Source: Trichomonas vaginalis G3
Lineage: Eukaryota; Parabasalia; Trichomonadida; Trichomonadidae
Reading direction: 5' to 3'
Assembly: GCF_026262505.1 (NCBI RefSeq)
Contig: NC_067207.1
Location: 6,394,252 to 6,458,251 of the forward strand
DNA length: 64,000 bases
The notes beneath the pieces were generated by a model, which did not search any database, was not told where the DNA came from, and saw only the letters and a list, made by a program, of their open reading frames with translations. How positions within the stretch are numbered: position 1 is the first letter of the stretch; every line of letters begins with the position of its first letter. Of the stretch, positions 46,888-58,500 are shown in pieces. The position numbers and the translations under genes are program-made.

Positions 46888-48387
46888 TTAAATATTATTT
46901 AAATATAATGGAGTAATAAAATAAATCGGAATTTCTATTAATTTATTGTTAACCTCAACTAATGCATTACCGTTAATATATCTAACAAATTCAGCTATTG
47001 TGTCAAATCTTCGTCTTCTTTTTGTCATTGATTTATCAGTTTTTCCATAATCGAGATGAATCAAAACTTTATCCCCTTGTTTAAAATTCATGAGCCCCGA
47101 ATTAATTTGTTCACGTTTAACATCATTCAACCTTTCCATTTGCTTTCTAATATATTCCCATTCTTTTGAAATATCATTTTTCATTTCCATTGGTTTCATG
47201 TTTATAGTTCTATGCCATGTATTATTGTAATAATATACTAACTGCTGTATGATGGAGTCATGATTTCCATCCCAGTATATCTGACCGTTAACCCCTAACG
47301 CATCTCTAAGAGTTCTCATTACCGCATCAACTATTTTATTATGAAACGTATATGGAGAGGATGAAAAGTAAAAATGAATTTGTGGGAAATAATGAGCCAT
47401 AGCTGCCTGAAATCCTTTATCACCATCACCCCTTATATTATCTACTCTTTCATGATCTAGTAAGTATTGTATAGCTCTTCTTGTTTCCTGTTCTGTTTTC
47501 CCTTTCACTGGAATGCAATATAAATATCTAGTGTTAATGTTAATGGCAAATAAATAAGTAACGTTTCCTTTTGAATATTCCAGATGATCGATTTCGTATG
47601 AATATGGATATGGTGCAAATGAAGGGCGACCAAATTTTTCCTTTAACGGTTGAATTTTCGGGTCAATTGGTTTATTTAATATTTTGAAATCCTTTTTAAA
47701 ATCTTTTTGCTTCTTTAATGTTTGAAATGGATATAATAAAGTGAATGATGAAGGATTAACTGGAGGATGAGGTACTGTCGTTGGAGGTTTAATTTTATCC
47801 GCTTTGATTTTGGATGATGAAGTTTTGGATTTCATTCCACCTTTCATTAATTCTGGATGTATTCTATTCATTTGTTTTAAATATACTGTATATAAAGGTT
47901 TGATATACTTTCCCGCTTCGAGTTTATGTTGAAGGATGAATTCTAAAAGTTGATCTTCATTTAAAAGTCGGACTGAATATGGTTTAACTAATGAATCATA
48001 AATTAAAGATTGTGCATCATTTATGGTTTGAAGGACCCGGGCGTTTTGCACCTTTTGTTTTTGCGGCTCAGGATTATATAATTTATATAATTCATCAATA
48101 TCTTCTTCTGTTAATACTTTATTTTTGAAATCTTTCAATTGTTTAAGTTGTGATTTAGTTTTTCCCTTTGTATATTCATTATTTTTGATTTTGTCTTTAA
48201 TTTTAGAAATTATTCTATCATGATATTTCAAAATTTCATTTTTATAATACGGATAATAATAATCCATATCATCACCCGTTATATGTGGATCACGTTTTTG
48301 GAGATATGCTTTTAATTCATAATAATCAAGAAAATTTTGATTAAGTACTAAATCATCAATTAAAATTTTTAAATCTACATTATCCAT
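46888..48387 (-). CDS. Maverick integrase (rve/DDE type)
   Basis: 499 aa. The N-terminal 250 residues are helical and lysine-rich, ending in a Pro-rich linker (PPTTVPHPPVNP). The rve core follows: YEIDHLEYSKGNVTYLFAI, then IRGDGDKGFQAAMAHYFP, then the VDAVMRTLRDAL helix and WHRTINMKPMEM. The C-terminus has an SH3-like domain (NFKQGDKVLIHLDYGK, then IYFITPLYLNNI). In Polintons this enzyme inserts the linear element. The start ATG at 48387 has a TATAAATG-type context. The open frame looks whole. Confidence 0.82.
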   Translation of the reverse strand: MDNVDLKILIDDLVLNQNFLDYYELKAYLQKRDPHITGDDMDYYYPYYKNEILKYHDRIISKIKDKIKNNEYTKGKTKSQLKQLKDFKNKVLTEEDIDELYKLYNPEPQKQKVQNARVLQTINDAQSLIYDSLVKPYSVRLLNEDQLLEFILQHKLEAGKYIKPLYTVYLKQMNRIHPELMKGGMKSKTSSSKIKADKIKPPTTVPHPPVNPSSFTLLYPFQTLKKQKDFKKDFKILNKPIDPKIQPLKEKFGRPSFAPYPYSYEIDHLEYSKGNVTYLFAININTRYLYCIPVKGKTEQETRRAIQYLLDHERVDNIRGDGDKGFQAAMAHYFPQIHFYFSSSPYTFHNKIVDAVMRTLRDALGVNGQIYWDGNHDSIIQQLVYYYNNTWHRTINMKPMEMKNDISKEWEYIRKQMERLNDVKREQINSGLMNFKQGDKVLIHLDYGKTDKSMTKRRRRFDTIAEFVRYINGNALVEVNNKLIEIPIYFITPLYLNNI

Positions 48388-48510
48388 TTATATAAAAATA
48401 AAATAAATGTTTAAGGGTGCCCACCTCTTTGATCAAGAATCAAAACCATTATTTACAGTTCCTTTTGTCTCTTCTGTGGCATTTTATTTTTAATAAAATT
48501 TAAAATTGTA

Positions 48511-51500
48511 TTAAATAAATGGCATACAACATCCATTTTCACAACATACAGCCTTAGTGTGTGCCCCTGTTAATGCAGTTTTACCGATTGTTAAGCGAGT
48601 CATTGACCTGTTTTTAAGTTGTAAATTAATATTTTGACCATCAAATATCACTTTATCATTTATTATATCCAAATAATTTTTAGGTGTTAATTGTTTATTT
48701 TGTCGTAAACTAACACCTTTCATTTTTTGTGCAATCTTTTTAAAATCACTTCCATCAATTGAACCGTTGAATGATGTATAACACTTAGGGCATAAAGCAA
48801 CCATGTTATCGCCTTGTTTCTCAATTGCTAAACCCAATAACTTCTTCTCATGTGCTTTTTCTTCAGCTTTATTCTTTAATATAGGTTTAAATTTCTCATC
48901 AAAACAGAAGAAATCAAAAGGTGCGAATTTGAAAATGTTTTTATCATAAAATTGTTTATCGGTTACAATTGCTTGAAATGCTTGAGTGTTAGGAAGATTT
49001 GGGTCGCCAGCGATTGCCCAATAAGATGAATCAGTATCTCCTTCAATGAAATGAAAACGATTAACATTCATACATTTATACATAAAATCATAAATGAAAA
49101 CCAAATACCAGTATTTTGCGTTATCTAAAGTGAAGAATGCCTCTTGTAAACATGTTTCACATCTATAAAATCTATCTTTAAGCATCATTTGATACGTATC
49201 CTCTCCTATTTCTCTTATGTTTTTAAACTTATTTGACATACATGCAACGCGTGCCTTCTGTGCATTCATTATTTTAGTCTTTGTGTAATTTTGTGTATTC
49301 ATTGCATCGTAACCATATGATCCATTAAGCGAAATCTTGCAAAATAAACTTTTTCCTTTATTTCCTTTTAATTCAGCCTTTTGTATTTCGTTCATAAATT
49401 CGTTCGCAAATTCATTAAAACAAGTGTTTTTAGTAAATGTTAAAATTGATTGAATATCATCGATGATAAAATGAAATCTGTCGATTAGATACCAAAGATA
49501 ATAAGAAGAAAATGGCTGATATTGGTTGTGTGTTGATGCTAACTGAGTTAATTTTCTTTGTTTCTGGTCAACTGGGAGATTGTTTGATTTCATGTAATTA
49601 TACATAAAACTGCCAATTGTTTTTTCATCTGTGATAATATCTAAGTTTCTTATTATCGGTAAAAAGTTTATGCATTCATTAATGTATTTTTCATCAATGT
49701 GACCCTTTACTTCAGCCACGAATAAAGTATTTTTCTTCTTAATTATTCCCAGTGCTTTTGCTTTCTTTGTTGCTGTATCACAAATGATAACACCATTCAA
49801 TCTTCCCGGCATATACATTTTATGGTCAGTATATTGAATGAAATCATGAGGATTAGATGAAAATGATGAAAGATATAATGAATTAAAGTCAACACCAACG
49901 AAATGAGTCATAATGTTGGTGGTGTCCTCATTTGATACAGTTTTAGTTTCTGGATTATATGAAAGTTTATTAATGTGTGTGATTCCTTTAAGATTAACAC
50001 GATGTTGAACATTTGATAGACCACCACTAATTCCATTACGGAGAATGTGATAAGCTTCAACTGAATCTAAAGTCATTGGTAAATTATTTTTTAATGCATA
50101 ATTTCTTAAATTGATTCTTAAACGTTGAACATCTTCATCTTTATTTGATTTTACGACATTGCAATAACAACACATTAACTGACAATTTCCTTTAGTATGT
50201 GGTTTTTCATTATCGATTCTATCCAATGTTGGTTTATTTGCATATGTAAACGCTTTACCACACATTTTGCATTTAGATGAAAGGATTAAATCGTGATAGT
50301 ATTGAAAATCATCCATTGAAACATTATTTTTAGTATCTCTTTCTGCTTTTTCATCTTTTTTCTTATATGATTCAATTTTATATTTCCAATACTTTTTCGT
50401 TAATTCAAAACTTGATTCTATCTCTTCCTCAGGATATTTTTCATTAGGATTAAAGTCTTTATATGCTAAAGCGTAACGAATCATTGAAGCATTCGATGAT
50501 AAAGAAAGATTATGAAGCATATCAATTTTATAAACAAATGTTTCTTCAATAATTTTATCGATCGGGTCAATCATAATTTCAACATCTTTATTGCAATAAT
50601 GAATAAAATATTCTAATCTATTCTTAAAATTTTTAGCATCATTGAGATATATTTGATAATCACTATCTGATATAGTTTCTTGGTTAATGCTGAATAAAAT
50701 GAATCTTTCGTGAATGGTTCCTCTTTATATAATTCTTCTTCGTAATTTTCCCATGTGATGAATTGATAAGGGAAAAAGGATTTAACACGTGATTTATTGT
50801 TTCCGAAATCTTGAGTGAATTGGTCTAATGTCCACCCGCTATATAATTTCTGATGTCAATAAATCTCAATTCATATGGAACGTTTGTTTTCTTTACAATG
50901 ATTTGCTTAAATTGTGAAGATGAACCCAGCATTGATTTTATTTTCCATTTTGCAGTGTTTAAATCATGAAGAATTAAATTTAAATCAAACTTTCCCGAAT
51001 TAAAACCTATGATATTCACTTTATTGAATTCCTCATCTAGAAGTTCTTTAAATGCTTCCTTCTGTTTTTCATTTAATGTTTGCGACTTCAATAATTCATC
51101 ATATTGTTCAATATTTGATTTAGCAACTAATGAACAGGTTGAAAATAAAAACTCAATCCAATCAGAAATAAAAGAATCATTCGAAGTTAAACAAAAATTC
51201 TTCGTATATGTTTTATCATTTAATTTAACCGTTGATGATACCATGAATGGTTTTAAGTAAGCGTTCAAAGTTGCACACTCAGAAAGTTGTAATTCTTCTT
51301 TAGTCTCTAATGTTTCAAAGTCAAAAGTAATATAATATCTTGTCGGTTTATAATATTTCTGCAAATTATGAGCTAATAACCACTGATATATCTTCTGTTT
51401 CGTAATATGTGGTGCATATGGTTGCTGGGTCTTTTGCAACTGAACGTCTTGAATTAATCTTCCATTATTTTCTTTACATTTCTCACAATGCTTTAAAAAT

Positions 51501-52640
51501 CTTCTTTGGTTTTTCCTTTCTGGATCATCACGGATAGAATAAACTTCTTCTTTACAATATGGACAAACTTTATAGCCGGTGAGTGCTTCAACGTCTGTTA
51601 TTCTGTCAGCGTGAAGTTTTCCACATGGACTCTGTGTTAATAAAATATTTACTGTTTCAAATTCTGGATCTATCATTATCGATTCCACTAATGGAAAGTC
51701 TACCTTATTTATGTCCACATCTTCTGGTTGAGGATCGCAATAATAGAAATCAATATTAACATTTAACATTCTCGCTAATCTCTCACTTTCTGATGAAATG
51801 TCAAACCCATCATATGCATCTATTGCTTCATTTAAATAGCTTCTACGAGTTTTAGGATTAACACCATCAGGAATGTTATAGAAGCGTTTAAATAACCTTC
51901 TACCTTCTGCTCTAATTTGATTATCATTCATTTTAGCTGTTCCGTTTTTGTTCATTTATGTAAGAATAAAAATAAACTTTATTTTTTTAAAGCCCATAAA
52001 ATGAATTAAGAACACATAAATTTTTATCATCTGCGACGTGACGAATACATTTTAATTTACTCAAGAATGTGTACCCTGATACATTAAATCTAATTCCTGT
52101 CTTATTTAATTTCACAACTTTGAAAAGGAATGTATGAATAGCTATAAAATGATGAGAAGATGTTTTATGGGTTGCTTCCATTTTTTCTGAAATAAATGAA
52201 TAAATATAATGCTTATACGTTTTCATATCTTTTATGTTCTTAATAACGAATGGTATAGACCTTTCCACTTCATCTTCCTTCGGTGCTGTTCTTTCATATG
52301 AAACATTATTGGTATCTTCAATAATGAAACCGCAATCACATAAAATTTTATAGGTTCCAATGGTTTCTTTTGATATTTTATCTAATAAATCAAAAACTTT
52401 ATCAACACCTGTGCATTTATTTAAATAATAATTTGTGTAAATATCATGATCTTCTTTCTTAATCGTATTAGTTGCATATGTCACGTTTTTAAGAGCTTTT
52501 TTGAATTTCTCAGAATCGAGAGGGGGTGAAAGTAGGATACAGGGGTATTTTTCATTATCAATAAATTGTAACTTATGTTTACGAATAAATTTAGTACCTT
52601 CTTCTGAAAGTGTTTCATCTATTTCACCATCTAATAAATT
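48511..52640 (-). pseudogene. Protein-primed-type DNA polymerase B, broken, with an HNH-like motif
   Basis: Parts in order on the minus strand: an N-terminal region (51987-52640), a segment with a CPYCKEEV zinc pair, the 3'-5' exonuclease (ITFDFETLE; NIIGFNSGKFDLNL), an HNH-like module (about 50140-50277), and the polymerase palm with GVDFNSLYLSS, KISLNGSYGYDAM and EGDTDSSYW, ending with a Cys-rich tail. This is the viral/organellar type B polymerase of Polintons, thought to start replication from a terminal protein. The region is broken about three times. It lies downstream of the 154-aa gene near the right terminus and runs towards the integrase. Confidence 0.85.
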
Positions 52641-53105
52641 TTATGTTGATTCTAAGACATAATTTTTATATCTTTCTTCATGAGATTTTTGAACTTCTGA
52701 TTCTGAAGCTGGGATATTCATTAAACCCTCTACTTCATTTTCATTATATTTTTCAACTTCTCTTAATTCCTTAATTTTTTCATCTATTTCATCTCTTATT
52801 TTTTCCAATCTTTCAATTTCAATTTCATCGTATTCATCATCATCTTTAATCCGTTCTTCATAATATTCAGGGAAAACATCAGGTTCTTTTGGTTTTTCTT
52901 CTTTTTTAGATGTGGGATATAAGAAATTTATAACATCATCTTTATTCATTTTTCCATCATAATCAAATTTATTTAAGAACTCGGCAAATTTTTGACAATT
53001 TCTTAAATAATATTTATCAACTTCATAACCCGCCTCCTCTAATATATCCTTTATTTCCTCATTTGTGAATCTCATTTTTTTAACATCGTTAGTTTTGACA
53101 CTCAT
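52641..53105 (-). CDS. Unrecognised 154-aa acidic protein next to the right terminus
   Basis: I start at the ATG at 53105 (MSVKTNDVKKMRFTNEEIKD); the longer frame begins inside the terminal repeat. It has a helical N-terminal domain (IKDILEEAGYEVDKYYL, then EFLNKFDYDGKMNKDDVINF, which is EF-hand-like in look) and an acidic coiled-coil C-terminus (YDEIEIERLEKIRDEIDEKI). It precedes the polymerase gene in the same direction and might be a terminal-protein or polymerase-associated part; I cannot tell which. Confidence 0.5.
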   Translation of the reverse strand: MSVKTNDVKKMRFTNEEIKDILEEAGYEVDKYYLRNCQKFAEFLNKFDYDGKMNKDDVINFLYPTSKKEEKPKEPDVFPEYYEERIKDDDEYDEIEIERLEKIRDEIDEKIKELREVEKYNENEVEGLMNIPASESEVQKSHEERYKNYVLEST

Positions 53106-53119
53106 TTCATACAAAATAA

Positions 53120-53268
53120 AAATAATTGATTTCATAAATTCATTTAATCATTAGTTTCAATTTCTTTTTTCTCTCGTTTATGAGGTCTTTGATTATGACT
53201 CCATTGAAGTTTAACCCATTCAGGATTTAAACAATGTTTAATTAATCGTGGAATATCTGACATCATCT
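53120..53268 (-). repeat. Right terminal inverted repeat of element 2
   Basis: Inverted match to 33323-33472, ending CATCATCT. The sequence that follows, ATATAT, is compared with ACATAT on the left as an imperfect target-site duplication. Confidence 0.9.
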
Positions 53269-53325
53269 ATATATAGCTTCTTTTGTAAAAGATGAAAAAT
53301 ATTTTTATGTTTGGGCTGAGTGTAA

Positions 53326-54126
53326 ATGTCTTACAATTTTGAAAATTTTTTAAATCTTGATTTATTCAAAAACGTAAGAATAAAAACCGTAAGAATCATA
53401 CATTTTTTACTTCATATGTTAAAAAAAATGATACAAAATCGTTCAATATCGTGTGAATTCTTACGTTTACAAAAAAAGTCACACAACCCTTCCACATATA
53501 CTACTTGCGGTAAAATCAATTCTCCAGAAGTGAATCGCGTAGGTTTCATTTATAATATGACGATAATATTTACAAATTTTACTGACAATAAAAGTTATGG
53601 ATCTTCTGTTTTTGACATAAATATGGATAATTTATATCGACTGACTTTCAAAACATACTACTGTAATATAGTGAATAATGGATCTCCACAAAGTTGTTTT
53701 TCTTTATCAGGTTATGCACATGGTTTTATCAACAATTCTAATTTTATCAACAATTCTATTGATGTTAATGATTATTTTTTCATTATTGAAACAGCCTTTA
53801 CTATCTTGATCTTGACTAAATGTGCATTATTACAGAATTCTGGTTATAACATTGGTTTTGGATATACAATGAATCAATATCATTATTTCTCTCTTTCAGA
53901 CTGTTATATTGATGCGTACATTGAATATGAAATCGGGTATCGTATTTTAATAAATAATGAATCGTCAATAAACATTACAAATAAAATGAAAATAACTGAT
54001 CTCAATCGTTGTATAGAGCCATTACTTGCATATGGAAATTTTAATGAGTTTTGTTCATCAAAATATTTAATTCATAATCATCAGCAATACTTATTATTAC
54101 AATACATCGCTATTTTTACACTATAA
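53326..54126 (+). CDS. Trichomonad surface-protein-like gene, paralog of 30645-31709
   Basis: 266 aa from ATG 53326. From residue about 60 it aligns with the gene at 30645-31709: CGKI.S..VN, TNFTDNKSY, LTFKTYYCNIVNN, SNFINNSI, FIIET.FTI, CALL.N.G..IGFG, INNESSIN.TN and LNRC.EPLL. The first 60 residues are basic and do not align, so the true N-terminus seems lost; the Maverick end lies only 58 bp upstream. The Asn-rich, N-glycosylation-rich beta-helix-like repeats fit a surface or secreted family, but no signal peptide or membrane anchor remains. Possibly a truncated gene. Confidence 0.55.
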   Translation: MSYNFENFLNLDLFKNVRIKTVRIIHFLLHMLKKMIQNRSISCEFLRLQKKSHNPSTYTTCGKINSPEVNRVGFIYNMTIIFTNFTDNKSYGSSVFDINMDNLYRLTFKTYYCNIVNNGSPQSCFSLSGYAHGFINNSNFINNSIDVNDYFFIIETAFTILILTKCALLQNSGYNIGFGYTMNQYHYFSLSDCYIDAYIEYEIGYRILINNESSINITNKMKITDLNRCIEPLLAYGNFNEFCSSKYLIHNHQQYLLLQYIAIFTL

Positions 54127-54209
54127 TAGCATTCATTGAATTAATTTGTTTAAAAAGATACTGATTTTTTTTTTAATGAAATTAATTTTGAAAACATCGA
54201 TTTTGTGGA

Positions 54210-54475
54210 TTTTCCTACAAGTGCAAAAAATGTGCAAAAACGATTATTCTAAATTCAATCTGTGCATTATTTGAGCATTTAAAAACCAATCCGTGTAAAG
54301 TAGTCAAAATGAATATATTTTTTCTTTTATATTTTTTTTGCATATGCAACTGTTGCCATTCTTTTTTAATGTATTTGATTTTTAATAATGATCAACTCCA
54401 AAATTTTTCAAATACGCAAAAAATGTGCAAATTCAATTTTAAATAATCATTTTTGCATATTTTGCACCCAATGTA
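54210..54475. mobile_element. Small MITE-like inverted repeat (about 260 bp)
   Basis: GTGCAAAAAATGTGCAAAAACGATTATT.. at 54221 and its imperfect inverse at about 54424-54471 (ending AATCATTTTTGCATATTTTGCAC) form terminal inverted repeats of about 45 bp around an A/T-rich core. One end with its flank recurs inverted at 1-23. No transposase. Target-site duplication not resolved. The rest of 54476-54818 shows nothing. Confidence 0.5.
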
Positions 54476-54818
54476 AAGCCCGATTTTGATTTTTTGTTGA
54501 AAGACATTTTTTATTTGGAGAATTATATGAATTAATAAATAAACAGTGATCGTTGCTTTTCGGCAAATTGAATTAGAAACAATTGTTGAAACTGCCATTG
54601 ACAAATGGTGGTAACAATATGATGTCTACATCTTCAATTTGGAATGAAGATGGATGATTGGACTTTCAGGAGAATTAAAATGTACCATATATTCTACATA
54701 TATTTCTCAGTGCAAAAATTATCCTAGTTAACAATTCAAGTTCTTCTACAACTCCACATACTCAGTTGAATAAAATCTTAATTAAAATAAAAATTTCTTT
54801 ATTGAAAATCAATGAATA

Positions 54819-55485
54819 TTAAGGGTGCGCCCGGGAGGATCATGTAAACTTCAGAATTTAGAACCTTAATTTTTAAGCAATAACTTGGTACCTAAATAGG
54901 TAGGAAAACTCTAAAAATATCAAAAAATACAACTTGGCTCCATAATAATCCTGTCATGGTGGCTGTTTGTATCCCCTAGTATTTTCCTCTTGAATCTCTT
55001 TTTCTGTCGAAATTAAATTCAAATCTCAGAAGTAGAAGTGAATAATCGACTTATTACTGCTATTATACGAATAAATAAATTCATTATATTATTTTTATTT
55101 ACATAATATCTGTTTGAAGTCCATAATTCTATAAATTTTTCTTCAAAAACATTACAATCTTGATAGTTTTGATACTGTTTAATAGGTTTTTGGCACCTTA
55201 TTTAGTATTTACTACGTATAGAGTCGATCTGAACTTAATTTTCGGAAATTTAAAATATTTATTATAAGTAAAATCTGATTTGAAATTTATGTTTAACTAC
55301 TCATATCTTGCATTATCCTGAGTAGCTTTTGTAAAAATTCATCAAAAAAAATTTTAACGTGCTTTAATTTTTATTTTTTAAAATAATGCATATTATTATA
55401 TAACTAGCATATTTACAAATTTTAGTGCTTTCAAAAATTTAATCCTCCTCCTCTCAAATAAACGTACATCCGGGTGCACCCTTAA
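54819..55485. mobile_element. MITE with GGGTGC.CCCGG terminal repeats
   Basis: TTAAGGGTGCGCCCGG at 54819 and CCGGGTGCACCCTTAA ending 55485 are inverted ends in otherwise AT-rich DNA. They can be read as TTAA duplications (piggyBac-like) or as TA duplications with AGGGTGC ends (Tc1/mariner-like); sequence alone does not decide. The interior of about 630 bp holds no gene. It lies just past the 3' end of the gp210 gene. Confidence 0.65.
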
Positions 55486-55546
55486 AAAATATAAATATAA
55501 AAATAAAGTTCTATATAATAAATCAAAATAAATATCTCTTTTGTTC

Positions 55547-58500
55547 TTAGATCAAACCCAGTTGAGCCAAAATTACGTACAATGAAACGATGAGGATCAT
55601 AATCATCAAGTAGAACATGTAGTACTTAGCCTTCTTAGGAACTTGTACTTCGTTACTTTTGGCGCCACTTTCCCAAACAACATCAATTTCTGCTGTTTGT
55701 TTAGTATCAATATTCTCCAACTTAACAATTCCACTTGCATCTTTCTTCAGTGCTTGTATTACAATAACACCACTCTTATCAACAGAAACTCTAATTGATT
55801 CTGGAGATGATACAACTCTGACATTCTCTGTGCTGTTCAGTCTGATCTCTTTAGTAAGTGTTGCTTCATTCAATCTAACACTGTATCCATTAGGAATTCC
55901 AAGTGAATTTGCGCCACCTTCGATGTATTTTGTGGCTGTCTTCTCGATCTTGTTATTCCTAGAACTCAATGTAACTGTCAATGTAGATTGAGAAACTTTA
56001 GATCCAAGGAGACAGTACAAACCACTTGAATTGACAACAGAAGTGATAATTCCGCTGCTTCTTCTGTTCAAGTAACAGTTCAACTGGATGTCGTCTGGTT
56101 TCTCAATTGATGACCAGTCAACAGACTCGATGTTTGTGATAGGAACAACTTCAACTGTGTTCTCGCTGACGAGATCCAATCGGAGTTTCTCAAGTTCAAC
56201 AACAGTGACTAATGTCTTTCCTCCGAGAGAATTAAACACCATTGTTGATCCTCTTCTCTTTGCCTTCATTGTTCCGTTGAATCCGAACTTGACAACAGGT
56301 GATTCTGAGAACCAGTTAGTCTGGCGTCCATCTGATGTAGACATCTGCAATTTAGAATGAAGAAGAACGATAGGACTGTCAGGAACGATAAAATTGAACA
56401 GTTTGAACACTTTTGATGACAAACTGAATGAAGGATTGAAAGCGACAACTGAGAACTTCTCAGAGAATGTCAATGCCTCGTGTGAGTTAGTGTTGTTCTT
56501 CTGGGAATTGTCGAAGCTGTAATTGAACAAAACTCCGTTGTCAGTTGTAAATTTCAAACCGTTTTTATCGAGCAAATTACAAATGATTTGATTTGAGTTC
56601 TTCTCATTTTCTATTGAAATCAAAGAAGGAATTTCAACACGGACAACAATTGCCTTTGTCTGGCCATACTTGGATGTGACAATCATGATTCCTTTCTCAA
56701 GGAATTTCGAGGTCTTGATCTGACCATTTTGACTTATCGTCATTTGAAAAGTGCCACAAGTTGTGACGATAGAGTTTTGAGGCAATTTGAGGTTGTAATT
56801 AGATAAAGGTGGCAAAATCAAAGAATCTGGTAAATCTAATTTGGCTTCAACATCATGAGTTGTTACTTTTTGGACTCCATAAGCTTTTGTAGTCAAAGAC
56901 AAAATTCCCGAAGCAGTTAATTGTATAATTATTCTGTCTTCAGAAACTTTGATGAAATTGAAGTTTTGAGGTACATTGTATTCACAGTATTTCGGTGTGA
57001 AATTGCCGCAGTTTGTAATAACAATGACATCAATTTCCATCAAACCGTTTTGTACTGGCAAAACCGTCGAAGGAGTTATAGCTAAATCAAGCGGTTTTGC
57101 GACGGTTACGGTTACAATAAACGGCTCAAAATCCAAAACACCGGCAGCTTTGACAGCAATTTGTGTCCTGCCAGGTGAAAGTGAAGTGACAGTTAATGCG
57201 GCCAAACTTATCATCTTTCTATCGTAACCGCTCAAAACGACATCTGTTGGTCCAGAAACAACTTTCAAATCGATTGTTTCATGTGGCAAACAAACGATAT
57301 TTGATGGTTCAACGATGATTGGCGCTAAAACTTTGACTTCTTTCGTTTGAGAAACACCATCAATTGTTGTAGCCTTGATAGTTAAGAAACCAACTTTATG
57401 GGATGTCATAGTGAACAAGTTCTTTCCAATTTTACGGGAGTTTTCTATATTCATACCAATAATGTCGAAGAAAGATTCAGGGATCAAAAGATTTCCGTAT
57501 CTTGGAATGACAGTAATATTAAATGGTTTGTTCATTATTACAGCGTTTGGACACTCAATTACTAAGTTATCTGCGTAGATAGCTGTTAATGTCCTCTGTG
57601 TAGATTGTTTTGTACATCTATCTTGTATATAATAAGAGTGATCACCAGCTGATTTGAGCTGTGGATTGAAAACTGTTCCATCGAATTTGAAGTTTTCTGT
57701 TGTTTGGTAGAAACCAGATCCTGAGTAGATCTTGAGAGTACCATTCTTCTTGTCTGTGAAATAGAATGTCTTGGAATCTTCTATTTGCAAATTCTCGTAA
57801 ACATCTATTTCCATTTCTTGTGAAAACTTCTCTGATCTTGAAACAATTTTTCCTTTCTGGTTTTCAGCAACAATATCTGTGTATTCTGCACCGGATTTGT
57901 CGTTATGGAGTGTGTTCATAACTCTGTCATTCATATACAATGTCTCTGTGTATCTGTCGTGGTAAATAATGATTCTGCCATCAGATGATCTGGCAACTGA
58001 TGTAATTCTCACGGAATGGCCTTTAGTCATGCGAGAAACTGGTTGTGTGTGGACAGGGAAGACATCAAGAGACTGTATTGGTGCTTGGCATTCTGGTAAT
58101 GTTGGTGCATCATGGTCAGATGAATGTAAAGTGAAGTGATCGACGTAAACTACAGAAATATTGAATTTAGAGTACATTGGGAGTGGTTTTGTGTTCTGCG
58201 CTGTCTTCTTATTCAAGACTTGGATGTCACAGTTGCCTGTGTAGACGTCGGAAGCTGAAAATGTCCTGTTCAAGTTCGAAATTGTCGGTGATGAAATTGA
58301 TGGACACGCTACAGTGATGACAGGAGGTTCTGAGTTGGGCCACTGCAATGGACCACCTGTAATACGAAGCGGGATGGTCGAATTTGGTGAGGCAAGGCCA
58401 TCAACAAAAACTGTCATTTTATCTAAAACAGAAACAAGGCCATTCTGTGAGGAAATGGCATCAGCGGTACATGTCAATCCGGAAAAGCCACTTTTCAGAC

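Larger units (their letters stand above)
33323..53268. mobile_element. Maverick/Polinton element 2, about 19.9 kb
   Basis: Terminal inverted repeats of 150 bp (33323-33472 and 53120-53268) share GATGATGTCAGATATTCC and onward almost without change. The right end is CT; the left end has TG where AG is expected. The flanks ACATAT and ATATAT suggest a 5-6 bp duplication with one mismatch, which is weak. The gene set is typical: candidate major capsid protein, packaging ATPase, integrase, protein-primed-type polymerase B and primase-helicase, with extras (fiber, KilA-N). It is partly decayed, with about four or five breaks concentrated in the polymerase region. It is a different lineage from element 1 but shares a structural gene block with it. 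Confidence 0.88.
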
